From positions 1-64,000 of the forward strand of contig JANNOM010000103.1 of the NCBI GenBank assembly GCA_031399065.1: a DNA stretch of 64,000 nt. The letters are read 5' to 3'. Shown in pieces: positions 62,064-64,000 of the stretch. Source of the stretch: JADCRZ01 sp031399065 (lineage in GTDB: Bacteria; Bacteroidota; Bacteroidia; Chitinophagales; Chitinophagaceae). The notes beneath the pieces are model-generated. The model was not told where the DNA came from, made no database searches, and worked only from the letters and a program-made list of their open reading frames with translations. The stretch's first letter is position 1. Each line of letters begins with the position of its first letter. The translations under genes and the position numbers were made by a program.

Positions 62064-62265
62064 ACAACGGGTTTTGGGTTGGGTTGCTATTATATACGTA
62101 AATAGCTTATGTCAAACGATACATTTAATACAATTATTGTCTGAATTTATTGAAAACTAAGGGGTTACATATAAAATATCAGGCGGGGGAACATTTATGG
62201 TCTTAAAAGCAGGGGTGTGAACATCTAACCTTTCGCATCGGAATTTTGTTAATTAAATTGCATCC

Positions 62266-64000
62266 ATGACCAGGTTTTCACATTTACACGTTCATACCCA
62301 ATTCTCGCTGCTCGACGGAGCAGCACCTATACAAAGCCTTTATAAAAAAGCGATCGCAGACGGCATGCCTGCACTCGCGATATCCGACCATGGCAATATG
62401 TTCGGCGTATTCGAATTTGTAAAGCAGGCGCATAATCATAAAAATGAAGATGGCAGTCTTAAGGTAAAACCCATTGTAGGTTGCGAGTTTTATATTACCG
62501 ATAACCGGCACCGTAAGCAGTTTGGCAAAGACGATAAAGACCCCCGCCACCACCAGATATTACTCGCTAAAAACGAGATAGGTTATGGCAACCTGGTAAA
62601 GCTTACCTCTCTCGGTTATATCGAAGGGCTGTATTCCAAATACCCGCGTATAGATAAGGAACTGATTCATAAGTATCATGAAGGGCTGATCGCGACCACC
62701 TGCTGCCTGGGTGGACTGGTGCCGCAAACCATTCTCCGCAAAGGAGAAAACGAAGGAGAAAATGAGTTTAAATGGTGGCTTAACATTTTCCAGGAAGACT
62801 ATTACGTGGAGCTGCAACGGCATGGCATAGCCGACCAGGATAAAGTAAACCAGGTGCTGCTGAAATTTGCACGTAAGTACAACGTAAAAGTGATTGCTTC
62901 CAACGACTCGCATTACGTAGATCAAACGGATGCCACTGCACATGACATATTGCTTTGTATCAATACCGGCGAGAAGTTCGCCACGGAAAAAAACACTCAT
63001 TCAGGCGACGACGATATGACGGTAAAAAACAAGCGTTTTGCTTTTCCGAACGATCAGTTTTATATGAAAGACACCGCGGAAATGAAAGCGGTATTTCATG
63101 ACCTCCCGGAATCTATCGATAACACCAATGAAATCGTAGACAAGATAAAAGTGCTGGATCTGAAAAGGGATATCCTCCTCCCTCATTTCGTGGTACCAAA
63201 GGAGTTTAGCTCACAGGATGAATACCTGGAGCATCTTACGTGGCTGGGAGCAAAAGAACGCTATACGGAAATAACACCCGAAATAGACGAAAGGCTAAGA
63301 TTCGAACTGTTTACCATTAAAACAATGGGATTCGCCGGGTATTTCCTGATCGTAAGCGACTTCATACAGGCCGGTCGCGACCTCGGTGTATTCGTAGGAC
63401 CCGGACGGGGCTCCGCCGCCGGCAGCGTGGTGGCGTTTTGCGTTGGTATCACCAATATAGATCCGATCAAATACAACCTGCTGTTCGAGCGCTTCCTGAA
63501 CCCCGACCGTAAAAGTATGCCGGATATCGACACCGATTTCGACGACGAAGGCCGGCAGAAAGTAATCGACTATGTGGTAAAGAAATATGGTAAAAACCAG
63601 GTGGCCCAGATCATTACGTACGGCACCATGGCCGCGCGGAGCAGCATCAAAGATGTGGCACGTGTAATGGACCTGCCCCTAGCGGATTCCAATGCACTGG
63701 CCAAACTGATACCGGAAAAACCGGGTGTAACACTGAAGCGTTGCTTACATGCGCCCATTACGTCTAAAGACGGCGAAAAATCGCTATCGGAAAAAGAAGG
63801 TCTGCAGGGTGACGACCTGGAAGGGGTAAAAAAGCTACGTGAAATATATAAGGGCGATAACCTGCAAAGCAAGATCCTGCATGAGGCCGAGATACTGGAA
63901 GGCTCCGTTCGCAATACCGGTATTCATGCGGCAGGTATCATTATCGCGCCCAGAGATCTTACCGATCTGCTGCCCGTTGCCACGGCAAAGGACTCCGACC
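62266..64000 (+). CDS. dnaE: DNA polymerase III subunit alpha (3' end outside window)
   Basis: Replicative DNA polymerase. The frame is open from the ATG at 62266 to the window edge, 578 codons of some 1,200 expected. The N-terminus is a PHP domain (about 1-300) starting TRFSHLHVHTQFSLLDGAAP with ALAISDHGNMFGVFEF. The catalytic palm begins at about 370 with VGPGRGSAAGSVVAF, and the catalytic carboxylates lie in MPDIDTDFDDEGRQKV (D420, D422, D424 region). ITYGTMAARSSIKDVARV and NTGIHAAGIIIAPRD are also typical. This is the DnaE type, not PolC. The ATG follows a weak GAATTTTG promoter-like string. Confidence 0.96.
   Translation, partial: MTRFSHLHVHTQFSLLDGAAPIQSLYKKAIADGMPALAISDHGNMFGVFEFVKQAHNHKNEDGSLKVKPIVGCEFYITDNRHRKQFGKDDKDPRHHQILLAKNEIGYGNLVKLTSLGYIEGLYSKYPRIDKELIHKYHEGLIATTCCLGGLVPQTILRKGENEGENEFKWWLNIFQEDYYVELQRHGIADQDKVNQVLLKFARKYNVKVIASNDSHYVDQTDATAHDILLCINTGEKFATEKNTHSGDDDMTVKNKRFAFPNDQFYMKDTAEMKAVFHDLPESIDNTNEIVDKIKVLDLKRDILLPHFVVPKEFSSQDEYLEHLTWLGAKERYTEITPEIDERLRFELFTIKTMGFAGYFLIVSDFIQAGRDLGVFVGPGRGSAAGSVVAFCVGITNIDPIKYNLLFERFLNPDRKSMPDIDTDFDDEGRQKVIDYVVKKYGKNQVAQIITYGTMAARSSIKDVARVMDLPLADSNALAKLIPEKPGVTLKRCLHAPITSKDGEKSLSEKEGLQGDDLEGVKKLREIYKGDNLQSKILHEAEILEGSVRNTGIHAAGIIIAPRDLTDLLPVATAKDSD

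Noticed and set aside
1..64000. CRISPR arrays, rRNA genes, prophage or canonical defence islands
   Set aside because: No regularly spaced direct repeats, no rRNA-like sequence, and no phage structural, Cas, restriction-modification or retron genes were seen on either strand.

Overview
The window reads as chromosomal DNA of a Bacteroidota bacterium, most likely of the Chitinophagaceae. Supporting features are the many copies of the Bacteroidota -7 promoter box TAnnTTTG, weak or absent Shine-Dalgarno sequences, a lone TonB-dependent receptor with a carboxypeptidase-like N-terminal domain, several MKK..C lipoproteins, and phylum-typical families (GSCFA, DUF4294, OstA-like, TPR sensor kinases, a short GT5 protein next to panC). 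The family assignment is inference from gene content and order, not a computed phylogeny.

Bases 1-3450 are an accessory, decaying, AT-rich segment. It holds the 3' end of an Ohr-type peroxiredoxin gene abutting a leftover tail of a quinone oxidoreductase, a VOC-family gene, an AAA-type ATPase pseudogene with an in-frame amber codon preceded by paired inverted-repeat boxes, an unrecognised small ORF followed by a repeat-like noncoding stretch, and an apparently complete IS481-family element with terminal inverted repeats.

Bases 3460-11211 carry two signalling modules: a TPR sensor kinase with a NarL/LuxR regulator, and a TPR sensor kinase with a LytTR regulator. An outer-membrane barrel and a ZU5-like lipoprotein lie between them. 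Bases 11350-18405 are a co-directional run of exported proteins: lipoproteins, a lipocalin-like protein, a free ricin-type lectin, an astacin metalloprotease with a related ricin tail, an M23 peptidase, two LVIVD-repeat lipoproteins and a predicted barrel. A strong terminator follows. This is the most distinctive functional cluster in the window.

Bases 18566-36548 contain a divergent pair for purine nucleoside salvage (exported adenosine deaminase and NupC transporter), ung, plsC, and an envelope block (lptD opposite amidase, MCE/MlaD, OstA-like and nhaA), followed by a SpmA/B-like membrane protein and glutathione peroxidase. Bases 36880-44476 hold ychF, a TonB-dependent receptor, purC and trhO. 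Around 44600-45280 lie a frameshifted pseudogene and a tRNA-Val(GAC).

Bases 45342-64000 are mainly core genes: a penicillin acylase-family hydrolase, a BioF-like enzyme, miaE, the wreck of a HigBA-like toxin-antitoxin locus, GSCFA, HMG-CoA lyase-like, rlmB, metK, a GT5-like protein opposite panC-panD, a UPF0104-type membrane protein, rfaE2, DUF4294, the CcsA/CcmF-like and CcmE cytochrome c maturation pair, and the 5' part of dnaE, which runs off the window. A recurrent regulatory feature is a perfect TAnnTTTG box only 4-5 nt before the start codon of at least four genes, suggesting leaderless mRNAs. I found no CRISPR array, rRNA operon, prophage or obvious new defence system.
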